38,428 nt of DNA from Streptococcus cristatus (lineage in GTDB: Bacteria > Bacillota > Bacilli > Lactobacillales > Streptococcaceae): assembly GCF_001578775.1 (NCBI RefSeq), contig NZ_KQ969064.1, forward strand, positions 1 through 38,428, written 5' to 3'. The translations under genes were made by a program, and so were the position numbers. Below, one piece after another: positions 1 to 8,268 of this stretch; the stretch's first letter is position 1, and each line of letters opens with the position of its first letter. Under the pieces are notes generated by a model. That model was not told where the DNA came from. It did no database searches and saw only the letters and a list, made by a program, of their open reading frames with translations.

Positions 1-1991
1 CTTCAGATTCAGCAAGCACAAGTTTGAGTACAAGTCTCAGTGCCTCAATTAGTGCTTCAGATTCAGCAAGCACCAGCTTGAGCACCAGCCTCAGTGCCTC
101 AATCAGTGCCTCAGATTCAGCAAGCACCAGCTTGAGCACCAGCCTCAGTGCCTCAATCAGTGCCTCAGATTCAGCAAGCACGAGCCTGAGCACAAGTCTC
201 AGTGCCTCAATTAGTGCTTCAGATTCAGCAAGCACAAGCTTGAGTACAAGCCTCAGTGCCTCAATTAGTGCTTCAGATTCAGCCAGCACCAGCTTGAGTA
301 CCAGTCTCAGTGCATCAATCAGTGCAAGCGACTCAGCAAGTACAAGTTTGAGCACCAGCCTCAGTGCCTCAATTAGCGCCTCAGATTCAGCAAGTACAAG
401 TTTGAGCACGAGCCTCAGTGCATCAATTAGTGCCTCAGATTCAGTAAGCACCAGCCTGAGCACAAGTCTAAGTGCCTCAATTAGTGCTTCAGATTCAGCA
501 AGTACAAGTTTGAGCACAAGTCTAAGTGCTTCACTCAGTGCCTCAGATTCAGTAAGTACAAGTTTGAGCACGAGCCTCAGTGCCTCAATTAGTGCCTCAG
601 ATTCAGCAAGTACAAGTTTGAGCACGAGCCTCAGTGCATCAATTAGTGCTTCAGATTCAGCAAGTACAAGTTTGAGCACAAGTCTAAGTGCTTCAATCAG
701 TGCTTCAGATTCAGCAAGCACCAGCTTGAGCACGAGCCTCAGTGCCTCAATCAGTGCAAGCGACTCAGCAAGCACCAGCTTGAGTACAAGCCTCAGTGCC
801 TCAATTAGTGCTTCAGATTCAGCAAGCACAAGCCTGAGCACAAGTCTCAGTGCCTCACTCAGTGCCTCAGATTCAGCAAGTACAAGTTTGAGCACAAGCC
901 TCAGTGCCTCAATCAGTGCCTCAGATTCAGCAAGCACCAGCTTGAGCACCAGCCTCAGTGCCTCAATCAGTGCCTCAGATTCAGCAAGCACGAGCCTGAG
1001 CACAAGTCTCAGTGCCTCAATTAGTACCTCAGATTCAGCCAGCACCAGCTTGAGCACCAGCCTCAGTGCCTCAATTAGCGCTTCAGATTCAGCCAGCACC
1101 AGCTTGAGTACCAGTCTCAGTGCATCAATCAGTGCAAGCGACTCAGCAAGTACAAGTTTGAGCACCAGCCTCAGTGCTTCAATCTCAGCAAGCGAGAGTG
1201 CATCGTCTTCTGTAAGCAGTAGCCAATCAGTCTCAACAAGCGCAAGTACCTCAGCGTCATTGAGCGCTAGTGCGTCAGCTCTTGCAAGTGAAAATGATTT
1301 GGCATCACTGAGCGTAAGCGAATCTCTATCAGCAAGCGCAAGCTTAAGCACTAGCGTATCGGCTTCATTCAGCGCTTCAGACTCAGCAAGCGTGAGTGTA
1401 AGTACCTCTACATCATTTAGCGATAGCCTTTCAAGCAGCTTGAGTACAAGTGTGTCACAACAATCAAACTCATTCAGCTATAGTAAGGGTGATCCAACCA
1501 GCGAGTCTAAGCCAGAGTTTAACCTGCCAAGCTACCTCGCATCTGTAAGTGCAAGTACTTCAGCTTCTGTAAGTGATAGTCAGTCTATCTCTACTTCATT
1601 GAGTACAAGTGCAAGCATTTCAGGATCAATCAGTGCCAGTCATGCTATTGCCGACGATTCACTTTCAGCAAGTGCCTACTTGAGCATGAGTGTCTCTGCT
1701 TCATTGAGCACATCAGTAAGTGTGTCACTGAGTGATAGCGCGAGCATCTCTACTAGTCTGTCTGAAAGTGCATCTGTATCTAGTACTACAAATCACTCTC
1801 AAGCACCTAAGCCACAGCCTGCACAACCAGAAAAAGTTAAGGTTACTCCAAATGCTAAAGCTTTACCAAATACAGGAACTGCCAATAATCCATTAGCAGC
1901 GCTTGGATTAGGAATAGCAACGTTGGCATCAGCCTTTCTTAAGAACAAAAAGAAGAAAGAATCAACATCTGATGTGAATTTGGAAGACTAA
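1..1991 (+). CDS. Serine-rich-repeat LPXTG cell-wall adhesin, 3' part (5' end outside window)
   Basis: The frame is open from base 3 and its 5' end lies upstream of the window. The first possible start inside (TTG at 24) is only a repeat codon. Residues alternate with serine in the SxSxS pattern of streptococcal SRR glycoproteins (GspB/Hsa/SrpA/PsrP type). About 21 near-identical 18-residue units ([18 protein letters not shown]) run to about base 1190, then a degenerate Ser-rich stalk, a short non-repetitive insert near 1485-1540 ([17 protein letters not shown]), more Ser-rich sequence and a Pro/Lys linker. The C-terminus is a sortase signal: LPNTG, a hydrophobic helix, and a KNKKKK charged tail extended by about ten residues. 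Such proteins are O-glycosylated, exported by SecA2/SecY2 and bind host glycans or platelets. That is family knowledge, because the ligand-binding region is not in view. No accessory Sec gene follows downstream. Confidence 0.93.
   Translation, partial: SDSASTSLSTSLSASISASDSASTSLSTSLSASISASDSASTSLSTSLSASISASDSASTSLSTSLSASISASDSASTSLSTSLSASISASDSASTSLSTSLSASISASDSASTSLSTSLSASISASDSASTSLSTSLSASISASDSVSTSLSTSLSASISASDSASTSLSTSLSASLSASDSVSTSLSTSLSASISASDSASTSLSTSLSASISASDSASTSLSTSLSASISASDSASTSLSTSLSASISASDSASTSLSTSLSASISASDSASTSLSTSLSASLSASDSASTSLSTSLSASISASDSASTSLSTSLSASISASDSASTSLSTSLSASISTSDSASTSLSTSLSASISASDSASTSLSTSLSASISASDSASTSLSTSLSASISASESASSSVSSSQSVSTSASTSASLSASASALASENDLASLSVSESLSASASLSTSVSASFSASDSASVSVSTSTSFSDSLSSSLSTSVSQQSNSFSYSKGDPTSESKPEFNLPSYLASVSASTSASVSDSQSISTSLSTSASISGSISASHAIADDSLSASAYLSMSVSASLSTSVSVSLSDSASISTSLSESASVSSTTNHSQAPKPQPAQPEKVKVTPNAKALPNTGTANNPLAALGLGIATLASAFLKNKKKKESTSDVNLED
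24..1190 (+). repeat. 54-bp tandem repeat array in the adhesin gene
   Basis: About 21 head-to-tail copies of a 54-bp unit, each coding 18 residues. Copies differ mostly by synonymous AGC/AGT, ACA/ACC and GCC/GCA/GCT swaps, plus a few Ile/Leu and Ala/Val changes. The array continues beyond the left edge of the window, so its full copy number cannot be read here. Confidence 0.95.
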
Positions 1992-2042
1992 TCTTAAAAC
2001 CTAGCTAAAATGATACCAGCATTTTAGTGATGGAAAGCAAAT

Positions 2043-2080
2043 CCCAGATAGCCATAGGCTATCTGGGGTTTTTGCTTTTT
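2043..2080 (+). terminator. Rho-independent terminator after the adhesin gene
   Basis: An 11-bp perfect stem (CCCAGATAGCC / GGCTATCTGGG) with an ATA loop is followed by TTTTTGCTTTTT. It lies 51 bp after the adhesin stop. The rest of the gap up to 2300 shows nothing recognisable. Confidence 0.9.
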
Positions 2081-2309
2081 GCATGTATAGAATATGAGTT
2101 GTGCTTAGATAAACTGAGATAATTTCTATCTTTTAAGCCTGATCCTAGAAAGCGGTGAATTAAGCTAAATATTTTGAAATTTTGCTTTACCTGCTTGTCT
2201 TTTCTTGTAGTGAGAGGGCCTTGCCGCCTACTCTAGTTTGCTCTTGAGTATGAAGAAAATAAAAGTTTCAAAATGAGCAAAAATAATTCAATTCTTTTTT
2301 AGAAAAGGC

Positions 2310-2338
2310 TTGTGAGATTAGGCTGGATGTTTTAAAAT
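2310..2338 (+). promoter_or_regulatory. Probable sigma-70 promoter of the Na/Pi symporter gene
   Basis: TTGTGA and TAAAAT are separated by 17 bp, about 44 bp before the ATG at 2382. The RBS is GGAGG at about 2370-2374. Confidence 0.5.
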
Positions 2339-2381
2339 AGTATAGGAGATTATCCGCTATTTATTTTTCGGAGGAAAAGAA

Positions 2382-4013
2382 ATGTCCATTAATTGGCAAG
2401 AAATTATATTTAGCTTTTTAGGAGGCTTGGGGCTGTTCCTATACAGTATTCGTATGATGGGTGACGGCTTGCAGCAGGCGGCAGGAGACCGACTGCGCTA
2501 TTTCATTGATAAGTACACGAGCAATCCTTTTTTAGGTGTGCTAGTTGGGATTGGGATGACAGCCCTGATCCAGTCTAGTTCAGGTGTGACGGTGATTACA
2601 GTTGGTCTGGTTAGTGCGGGGCTGTTGACCCTGCGTCAGGCTATCGGGATTGTTATGGGGGCCAATATTGGTACGACCGTGACTTCCTTCATCATTGGTT
2701 TTAAGTTAGGTGATTATGCACTTCCCTTGCTCTTTATCGGTGCGGTTTGCCTCTTTTTCACCAAAAATCGCTCTGTTAACAATATCGGGCGCATCTTCTT
2801 TGGTGTTGGCGGGATCTTTTTTGCCCTCAGTCTCATGAGTGGAGCCATGGAGCCGCTTAAAGATCTGCAGGTCTTTCGAGACTATATGGTTCAGCTAAGT
2901 AAAAATCCAGTTTTAGGTGTCTTTGTCGGAACGGGTTTGACCTTGCTCATCCAGGCATCATCAGCGACTATTGGTATTCTACAAAATCTCTATGCCAGCA
3001 ATCTCATTGATTTGCATGGGGCCTTGCCTGTCCTCTTCGGTGACAATATCGGAACGACGATTACAGCAATCATCGCTTCCTTGGGTGCTAATATCGCAGC
3101 CAAGCGTGTTGCTGGAGCCCATGTGGCCTTTAACGTTTTGGGGACAATCATCTGTATGATTTTCTTGTTGCCTTTTACATCGCTGATTCAGTGGTTTGAG
3201 ACAGCCTTGCACTTGTCACCAGAAATGACCATTGCCTTTGCCCACGGAACTTTTAATATTACCAATACCATTATCCAGTTTCCTTTTATTGGCTTTTTAG
3301 CATATTTGGTTACCAAGTTGATTCCGGGTGAGGATGAAACCGTTAAATACGAATCTCTCTACCTAGATACGATTTTGATCGACCAAGCGCCATCATTGGC
3401 TCTGGGAAATGCTAAAAAGGAACTCCTTCACTTGGGTGGCTATGCGGCTAAATCTTTCGAATTGGCCTATGATTATATTATTAACTACGAAGAAAAATCA
3501 GCTGAGAAGGGCCATAAGACTGAGGAAGCTATCAACGCTATTGATGATGAATTGACTCGCTATCTGATTGTCCTATCTGGTCAGCAACTCAATCCAAAAG
3601 AGAGTGAAGTCTTGACTAGTATTCTGGACTCTAGCCGTGATTTGGAGAGAATCGGCGACCACTCAGAAGCTTTGCTGAATTTGACAGACTACTTGCACCG
3701 CAAAAAGGTGGAATTTTCACCAGCTGCCTTAGCAGAGTTGGAAAACATTTATCAACTGACCTTGGACTTTATCAAAGAAGCTTTGACTTCTGTGGAAACA
3801 AATGATGTGGAATTGGCTAACACTTTAGAAGCCAAGCATGCAGCTATTGACAAGCTAGAACGCAGCTTGCGCAAGACTCACATTGCCCGTCTCAACAAGG
3901 GGGAATGTACGCCTCAGGCTGGGGTCAACTTCATCGATATTATTTCCCACTATACCAGAGTTGCTGACCACGCCATGAATTTGGCTGAGAAAGTACAAAT
4001 GGAACAAATTTAA
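2382..4013 (+). CDS. Na+/phosphate symporter family protein with C-terminal PhoU-like domain
   Basis: 543 aa. The N-terminal ~310 residues form a polytopic membrane domain with the inverted repeat typical of NptA/PNaS transporters. The duplicated signature appears as ALIQSSSGVTV with GANIGTTVT, and again as LLIQASSATIG with DNIGTTITA. The remaining ~220 residues are soluble and helical, with PhoU-type spacing (LERIGDHSEALLNL, and VADHAMNLAEKV near the end). Probable role: sodium-driven phosphate uptake at the membrane, with the PhoU-like part regulating it; substrate is inferred from the family. The start is supported by GGAGGAAAAGAA before the ATG. It appears monocistronic, ending in the hairpin that opens the 175-bp repeat. 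Confidence 0.9.
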   Translation: MSINWQEIIFSFLGGLGLFLYSIRMMGDGLQQAAGDRLRYFIDKYTSNPFLGVLVGIGMTALIQSSSGVTVITVGLVSAGLLTLRQAIGIVMGANIGTTVTSFIIGFKLGDYALPLLFIGAVCLFFTKNRSVNNIGRIFFGVGGIFFALSLMSGAMEPLKDLQVFRDYMVQLSKNPVLGVFVGTGLTLLIQASSATIGILQNLYASNLIDLHGALPVLFGDNIGTTITAIIASLGANIAAKRVAGAHVAFNVLGTIICMIFLLPFTSLIQWFETALHLSPEMTIAFAHGTFNITNTIIQFPFIGFLAYLVTKLIPGEDETVKYESLYLDTILIDQAPSLALGNAKKELLHLGGYAAKSFELAYDYIINYEEKSAEKGHKTEEAINAIDDELTRYLIVLSGQQLNPKESEVLTSILDSSRDLERIGDHSEALLNLTDYLHRKKVEFSPAALAELENIYQLTLDFIKEALTSVETNDVELANTLEAKHAAIDKLERSLRKTHIARLNKGECTPQAGVNFIDIISHYTRVADHAMNLAEKVQMEQI

Positions 4014-4021
4014 GACAGAAA

Positions 4022-4196
4022 GAGGCTGGGACAGAAGTCCTAGCCTCTCAATTGTCTTTGGATTGTCGAGTAAGACGCAGTGGTTGAGTGGGCTCTACTA
4101 CGCTGATTTCATCAGCTTTTACAGCCCTACTCAACTGTGCGGAGGTGGGACGACGAAATCGAATTCTAACCAATTACCGATTTCTGTCCCCCTCTC
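4022..4196 (+). repeat. 175-bp structured intergenic repeat, copy A
   Basis: It aligns without gaps to 25300-25474, with about ten differences in 175 bases counted by eye. It begins 8 nt after the symporter stop. A first hairpin (4022-4047, GAGGCTGGGAC / GTCCTAGCCTC, AGAA loop) can act as a terminator. A central arm pairs GGTTGAGTGGGCT with AGCCCTACTCAAC around an inner GCTGAT/ATCAGC hairpin. A third pairs GGGACGACGAAATCG with CGATTTCTGTCCC. The two ends are also imperfect inverted repeats (12 of 15). The 60-codon ORF inside is not credible as a gene. Confidence 0.85.
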
Positions 4197-4249
4197 TTTT
4201 CTTGCTTTACATAATATAATAAATTTTTCTAAAAAAGAGGTATAGACCA

Positions 4250-4278
4250 TTTACAAATAAAATAGAAAGCGTTATAAT
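4250..4278 (+). promoter_or_regulatory. nagA promoter with overlapping cre-like site
   Basis: TTTACA and TATAAT (4273-4278) are separated by 17 bp. AGAAAGCGTTATAA at 4264-4277 matches the CcpA consensus TGWAANCGNTNWCA except at two positions and overlaps the -10. Carbon-catabolite control of nagA by CcpA is therefore likely (inference). Confidence 0.65.
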
Positions 4279-4314
4279 AGAGTTAATAGAAATAGAACAA
4301 TAGGAGGCAGTCAA

Positions 4315-5481
4315 ATGCCTAAATATATAAAAGCCGATCAGTTCTTCTATCCTCAAGGAATTCGCAAGGGTGGATTTTTGGAAGTGACTGATGGAAAATT
4401 TGGAAAATTAGTACAGGAAGTCCCTGCGGATGCGGAAGTGGTGGATTACACAGGCTACTCTGTCGCACCGGGTCTAGTGGACACCCATATCCATGGTTTT
4501 GGTGGGGTCGATGTCATGGACAATAACATCGAAGGTACTCTTCATACCATGAGTGAAGGACTTTTGACGACTGGGGTGACCAGTTTCTTGCCGACTACGC
4601 TGACATCATCTTACGAGCAACTCTTGGCTGTGACAGAAAATATCGGTGCGCGCTATCAAGAAGCAAGTGGTGCCAAGATTCGTGGTCTCTACTTTGAGGG
4701 GCCTTACTTCACTGAAAAGTACAAGGGTGCCCAAAACCCAGCCTACATGAAGGATCCTCGTATGGATGAATTTCGTGCTTGGCAAAAGGCAGCTAATGGT
4801 CTGCTAAATAAGATTGCTTTGGCACCTGAACGTGAGGGCGTGGAAGAATTTGTCCGCACCATCACTGATGAAGGTGTGACAGTTGCTCTGGGGCATTCTA
4901 ACGCAACCTATGATGAAGCCAAGACTGCGGTCGAAGCAGGTGCTAGTGTCTGGGTGCATGCCTACAATGGTATGCGGGGCTTGACCCACCGGGAGCTAGG
5001 TATGGTTGGGGCTATGTACGAGCTGCCTCATACTTACGCAGAGTTGATTTGTGATGGCCACCACGTAGATCCTAAGGCCTGTGATATTTTGCTTAAGCAA
5101 AAGGGGCATGAACATGTAGCTCTCATCACAGACTGTATGACTGCAGGTGGGCTGGAAGACGGCGACTATATGCTGGGAGAATTTCCAGTGGTGGTAGCCA
5201 ATGGCACAGCTCGTCTCAAATCGACTGGCAACTTGGCAGGATCAATCCTGCAGCTCAAAGACGGCCTGAAAAATGTGGTTGAGTGGGGCATCGCAAATCC
5301 TCACCAAGCAGTCATGATGGCCAGTCTCATCCCAGCAAAATCCGTCCACATTGACGATGTCTGTGGCCAGATCAAGGAAGGCTATGATGCCGACTTTATC
5401 GTGCTGGACAAGGATTTAGAGCTAGTTGCTACTTATCTGGATGGTGAAAAACGCTTTGAAGCTGTATCCAGTGTTCTTTAA
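4315..5481 (+). CDS. nagA: N-acetylglucosamine-6-phosphate deacetylase
   Basis: 388 aa, close to usual NagA length. The enzyme converts GlcNAc-6-P to glucosamine-6-P plus acetate in amino-sugar use and cell-wall recycling, in the cytosol. Amidohydrolase landmarks are in order: the metal motif HIHGFGG (H58, H60), E128 in YFEGPYF, H194 in LGHSNA, H215 in VHAYNGM, and catalytic D273 in LITDCMTAGG. The RBS is AGGAGG before the ATG (4303-4308). The upstream promoter carries a cre-like box. A weak terminator follows at 5504-5529, so the gene is probably transcribed alone. Confidence 0.96.
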   Translation: MPKYIKADQFFYPQGIRKGGFLEVTDGKFGKLVQEVPADAEVVDYTGYSVAPGLVDTHIHGFGGVDVMDNNIEGTLHTMSEGLLTTGVTSFLPTTLTSSYEQLLAVTENIGARYQEASGAKIRGLYFEGPYFTEKYKGAQNPAYMKDPRMDEFRAWQKAANGLLNKIALAPEREGVEEFVRTITDEGVTVALGHSNATYDEAKTAVEAGASVWVHAYNGMRGLTHRELGMVGAMYELPHTYAELICDGHHVDPKACDILLKQKGHEHVALITDCMTAGGLEDGDYMLGEFPVVVANGTARLKSTGNLAGSILQLKDGLKNVVEWGIANPHQAVMMASLIPAKSVHIDDVCGQIKEGYDADFIVLDKDLELVATYLDGEKRFEAVSSVL

Positions 5482-5503
5482 TTGAGTCTCCTTATATTTT
5501 TAG

Positions 5504-5529
5504 AAAGGATGGGGTAACCTGTCCTTTTT
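5504..5529 (+). terminator. Probable terminator after nagA
   Basis: AAAGGA and TCCTTT flank a stem extended by G-T wobbles around GG/CC, and the right arm runs into a T-rich tail. Confidence 0.5.
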
Positions 5530-5665
5530 AATGTGGAGCTGCTGACTTTTCTCTAGGATTTGCTAGAGGGACTTGGGCAAAGCTAGAATGGTAAGCGCAA
5601 CTAGAAAGTCTCTGAGATATTTTTCTTAACAGATGGTAAGGCTTTCTCAATGAAAGAGAAGATGT

Positions 5666-5671
5666 TATAAT
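5666..5671 (+). promoter_or_regulatory. -10 element (TATAAT) before the small membrane protein
   Basis: TATAAT lies 27 bp before the ATG at 5699, but the hexamer 17 bp upstream (TTTCTC) is a poor -35. The RBS GAGGAGGA sits between. Confidence 0.45.
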
Positions 5672-5698
5672 AGGGTTATCACAAACGAGGAGGACAGG

Positions 5699-5887
5699 AT
5701 GAAAAAGATTGATTATAAATTTATGGGAATGGGCTTGGTGTTCCTCTTCTTTGGATTGCTACTGCATCGTTTCTTGATATTTATTGCTGGGCTGGCCTTT
5801 ATCATTTACAGCTTTTTCAGCCGAGGCATGGCTCCAACCAAGGAAAATATCTTTAAACCAAAATTGACCAAAAGAAAGAAGAAATAA
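5699..5887 (+). CDS. Small membrane protein of unknown function (62 aa)
   Basis: Function not recognised. After KKIDYKF there are two adjacent hydrophobic stretches (about residues 9-23 and 25-42) separated by an HR pair, then a polar tail ending in KRKKK. It is likely a two-helix membrane protein with both ends inside by the positive-inside rule. The start is well supported by the GAGGAGGACAGG Shine-Dalgarno. The gene is followed after 11 nt by the aldo/keto reductase, so the two are likely co-transcribed. Confidence 0.75.
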   Translation: MKKIDYKFMGMGLVFLFFGLLLHRFLIFIAGLAFIIYSFFSRGMAPTKENIFKPKLTKRKKK

Positions 5888-5898
5888 GGAGAACAGAT

Positions 5899-6744
5899 AT
5901 GCAAAATTATACCCTTAACAATGGCGTCAAGATTCCAGTCTTGGGCTTTGGTACTTGGAAGGCTCAGGACGGAGAAGAGGCTTATCAGGCAGTCTTAGCC
6001 GCTCTTAAGGCTGGCTATCGTCACATTGATACAGCAGCTATCTATAAGAATGAGGAGAGTGTTGGTCGGGCAATTAAAGATAGCGGCATTCCGCGTGAAG
6101 AGCTCTTCATCACCACCAAGCTCTGGAATAGCAAGCATACTTATGAAGAGGCCATGGAAGCCTTTGACAGCTCAATGGAGCGGTTGGGGTTGGATTATTT
6201 GGATCTCTACCTTATCCACTGGCCAAATCCTAAGCCTTTACGAGAAGATGGAGCTTGGCAAAAGCGCAATGCAGAGGTTTGGCGGGCCATGGAAGACCTT
6301 TATCAAGCTGGTAAGATCCGAGCGATCGGCGTCAGCAATTTCCTGCCTCATCACCTAGAAGCTCTGTTAGAAACGGCGCGCGTCACTCCGGCTGTCAATC
6401 AAATCCGCCTAGCGCCAGGTGTCTATCAGACAGAGGCGGTGGACTTCTGCCGTGCCCATGATATCCTACTTGAAGCTTGGGGACCATTTGGCCAGGGCGA
6501 ACTCTTCCAAAATCCAGCCGTGCAGGCTATGGCGGACAAGTATGGCAAGACCATTGCCCAAATCGCTCTAGCTTGGAGCCTACAAGAAGGCTTCCTCCCC
6601 CTGCCTAAGTCAGTCACTCCGAGTCGGATTGCTAGAAATCTGGACTGCTTTGACATCGAACTGAGTCCAGCTGACCTAGAGATTCTCAAAAATATCAGCG
6701 GTTTGGAAGGTGGAGCACCTAATCCAGATGGAGTGGATTTTTAA
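5899..6744 (+). CDS. Aldo/keto reductase (AKR5-like)
   Basis: 281 aa, standard length for NADPH-dependent (beta/alpha)8 aldo/keto reductases. The catalytic tetrad is intact: D44 and Y49 in RHIDTAAIYKNE, K74 in ITTKLWN, H107 in LIHWP. The cofactor motif near the C-terminus (PLPKSVTPSRIARNL) is the AKR form that binds the 2'-phosphate of NADP. Likely reduces carbonyl compounds (methylglyoxal or diketogulonate-like substrates) in the cytosol; the true substrate cannot be read. RBS AAGGAGAA precedes the ATG. It lies 11 nt after the small membrane gene, probably in one transcript. No clear terminator follows before the tandem repeats. Confidence 0.93.
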   Translation: MQNYTLNNGVKIPVLGFGTWKAQDGEEAYQAVLAALKAGYRHIDTAAIYKNEESVGRAIKDSGIPREELFITTKLWNSKHTYEEAMEAFDSSMERLGLDYLDLYLIHWPNPKPLREDGAWQKRNAEVWRAMEDLYQAGKIRAIGVSNFLPHHLEALLETARVTPAVNQIRLAPGVYQTEAVDFCRAHDILLEAWGPFGQGELFQNPAVQAMADKYGKTIAQIALAWSLQEGFLPLPKSVTPSRIARNLDCFDIELSPADLEILKNISGLEGGAPNPDGVDF

Positions 6745-6821
6745 ACATCTGATGTGTATCAGTTGAGTTGAAATCAAACTACTCTCTGTATTAGTTATTA
6801 GTATTTAATGACGTTTGTGGT

Positions 6822-7044
6822 GACCTAGGCCTCGGCCGGTCACTTTTCCTATAGGATCGTGGCAATCTAGCCCTCGGCCGGTCACTTTTCCTATAAATAC
6901 ATGGCAATCTAGACCTCGGCTAGTCACTTTTCCTATAGAATCATGGCAACCTAGGCCTCGGTCAGCTACTTTTCCTATAGTTTCGTGGCAACCTAGGTCT
7001 AGGCTAGTCACTTTTCCTATAAATTCATGGGGATCTAGGCCTCG
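6822..7044. repeat. 42-bp tandem repeat array, about five units
   Basis: The core ACTTTTCCTATA recurs at 6842, 6884, 6926, 6968 and 7010, exactly 42 bp apart. Between cores come a variable pair of bases, ATCGTGGCAACCTAG and a CCTAGG/CCTCGGCC-rich segment. Since 42 is a multiple of 3, one minus-strand frame stays open (7176 to 6805) and would encode five 14-residue units of the form GLDCHDSIGKVTGR. That ORF has no Shine-Dalgarno, so the array is annotated as a repeat, not a gene. Confidence 0.9.
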
Positions 7045-7076
7045 AACGCTCTTTTCATTTCTATTTATAAGATCCG

Positions 7077-7135
7077 TCGCCCCTCGGTCATTTGTCGTCA
7101 AAAACAAGTACCAGATGAGGGGCGATTTTGTGTCT
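7077..7135 (+). terminator. Inverted repeat with T-rich tail downstream of the tandem array
   Basis: CGCCCCTC (from 7078) and GAGGGGCG (7116-7123) pair across a loop of about 30 nt and are followed by ATTTTGTGTCTTTTTC. It could end + strand transcription from the aldo/keto reductase side. The long loop makes this uncertain. Confidence 0.4.
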
Positions 7136-7254
7136 TTTTCTTTTAAAAGGGAAGGAGAGGAGCTGGCAAGAGACATCGTTTTTTGATAAAAATCCCCCTT
7201 TCAGGGATAAAAAACGACATTTTAGGGCAGGAGACCCCAAGTTTCATCTCGACA

Positions 7255-7263
7255 TGCTATACT
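7255..7263 (+). promoter_or_regulatory. Extended -10 promoter of the DUF6261-like gene
   Basis: TGCTATACT lies 30 bp before the ATG at 7293. There is no convincing -35. Because transcription would begin near 7270, the longer upstream reading frame from 7128 is not the true start. Confidence 0.5.
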
Positions 7264-7292
7264 TGCTTTATCAAAAATATTGGAGAGGTTTT

Positions 7293-8009
7293 ATGATAAA
7301 CGCTACTTACACCATTCGCCCCTTGTCTTATAGCAATCTGACCCACCTTGAGTTTGAGAGTCTAATGGTTGACTCCTATCAGGTACTCACGATTTTTACG
7401 AGTTCCTATAGAGATGAGGATATGTACAGTAAGCACCTAGAGGGCTTTCATAGTAAACTAGAGCAGTTTCAGGCTCAATTGGCCAATGTGGAAAAGAAGG
7501 GCTCTGTGAGTCTCGTAGAACTAGACAAGGAGCGAGATAACGCTCTGGTTGGTCTGTTTACCTTGCATAAGGGCTTTGCCAAAATCAAAGACAGAGACTT
7601 GAAAGAATCCTATGCAGTCTTGCTGCCAGTCTTTAAAAAGTATAAAGATATCACCAAGCACACCAATGCTGTCGCAACGGCTGAGATTAAGAGTCTGCTT
7701 AAAACATTGCAGGAAGAGCCCTATCAGGGAGCTGTGACGAGTCTAGGCCTTTTCCCTATGCTGACGGCTGTTATAGCGGCCCAAGCGGACTATGATAAAG
7801 GAGAAGCAGAAGCGCGTGCAGCCAAGTCAGCCAAGGAAGTCGGTAAAACAAAACAGCTACGCAACGAAATCTCCCGTACCTACGACCTCTTTGTGCGCTA
7901 CACAGCAGCCGTCGCAGAAGCCTATCCAGAAGAAAGCCCACTTGAACAAACTCCTCAAAGATCTCAATACGATCCGAGACAGCAAGCGACGTTTGGTTGG
8001 TACAAATAA
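7293..8009 (+). CDS. DUF6261-like helical protein, probably frameshifted near its 3' end
   Basis: 238 aa from the ATG preceded by GGAGAGG. A longer frame from 7128 exists but begins upstream of the promoter. The protein is soluble, helical and rich in Lys/Glu/Ala, with no signal peptide and no known catalytic motif. It resembles DUF6261 proteins from memory, and the function is unknown. After AEAYPEE (about base 7935) the frame reads SPLEQTPQRSQYDPRQQ, which looks unnatural. The +1 frame there reads KKAHLNKLLKDLNTIRDSKR, a typical amphipathic helix, and continues to a stop at 8049, six bases before the terminator. A single-base insertion near 7930-7938 is the simplest explanation. Confidence 0.65.
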   Translation: MINATYTIRPLSYSNLTHLEFESLMVDSYQVLTIFTSSYRDEDMYSKHLEGFHSKLEQFQAQLANVEKKGSVSLVELDKERDNALVGLFTLHKGFAKIKDRDLKESYAVLLPVFKKYKDITKHTNAVATAEIKSLLKTLQEEPYQGAVTSLGLFPMLTAVIAAQADYDKGEAEARAAKSAKEVGKTKQLRNEISRTYDLFVRYTAAVAEAYPEESPLEQTPQRSQYDPRQQATFGWYK

Positions 8010-8054
8010 GAAAACAAAAATGGAAGAAGCAGGAGAAAAGTCAGCATAAAGAAG

Positions 8055-8090
8055 ACCCCCTTAGAAGGAAGATTCTAAGGGGGTGTTTTA
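8055..8090 (+). terminator. Strong Rho-independent terminator
   Basis: A perfect 12-bp stem ACCCCCTTAGAA / TTCTAAGGGGGT with a 6-nt loop, then GTTTTA. The interval 8091-8268 holds no feature I can support. Confidence 0.88.
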
Positions 8091-8268
8091 TGGTAATGAG
8101 CTGGTGGTAAAAATTTTGGAAATTAAATAACAGTCGATTTAGAACATGGGGATAGGCATATCAAAAGGCTCAATTCTCTCGTTTTCTCAATGTGTAAGGA
8201 AGACACTGTCTAAATATTATAAATGCTTTTATAATTTGAGGTTGGACTGCTTTTTTAGCGAATTGTTG

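Noticed and set aside
4063..4245. 60-codon ORF inside repeat copy A (and its counterpart at 25341-25535)
   Set aside because: The ORFs follow hairpin DNA, diverge after the repeat ends and have no RBS.
6822..7044. CRISPR array
   Set aside because: Units are contiguous with near-identical sequence throughout, so there are no distinct spacers, and no cas genes are nearby.
6805..7176. Minus-strand ORF of 123 codons as a gene
   Set aside because: It is made almost entirely of the 42-bp tandem repeat, lacks a Shine-Dalgarno and runs through a hairpin. Recorded as a repeat and a finding.
7128..7292. Longer N-terminus for the DUF6261-like protein
   Set aside because: It would start upstream of the extended -10 and lacks an RBS; the ATG at 7293 follows GGAGAGG.
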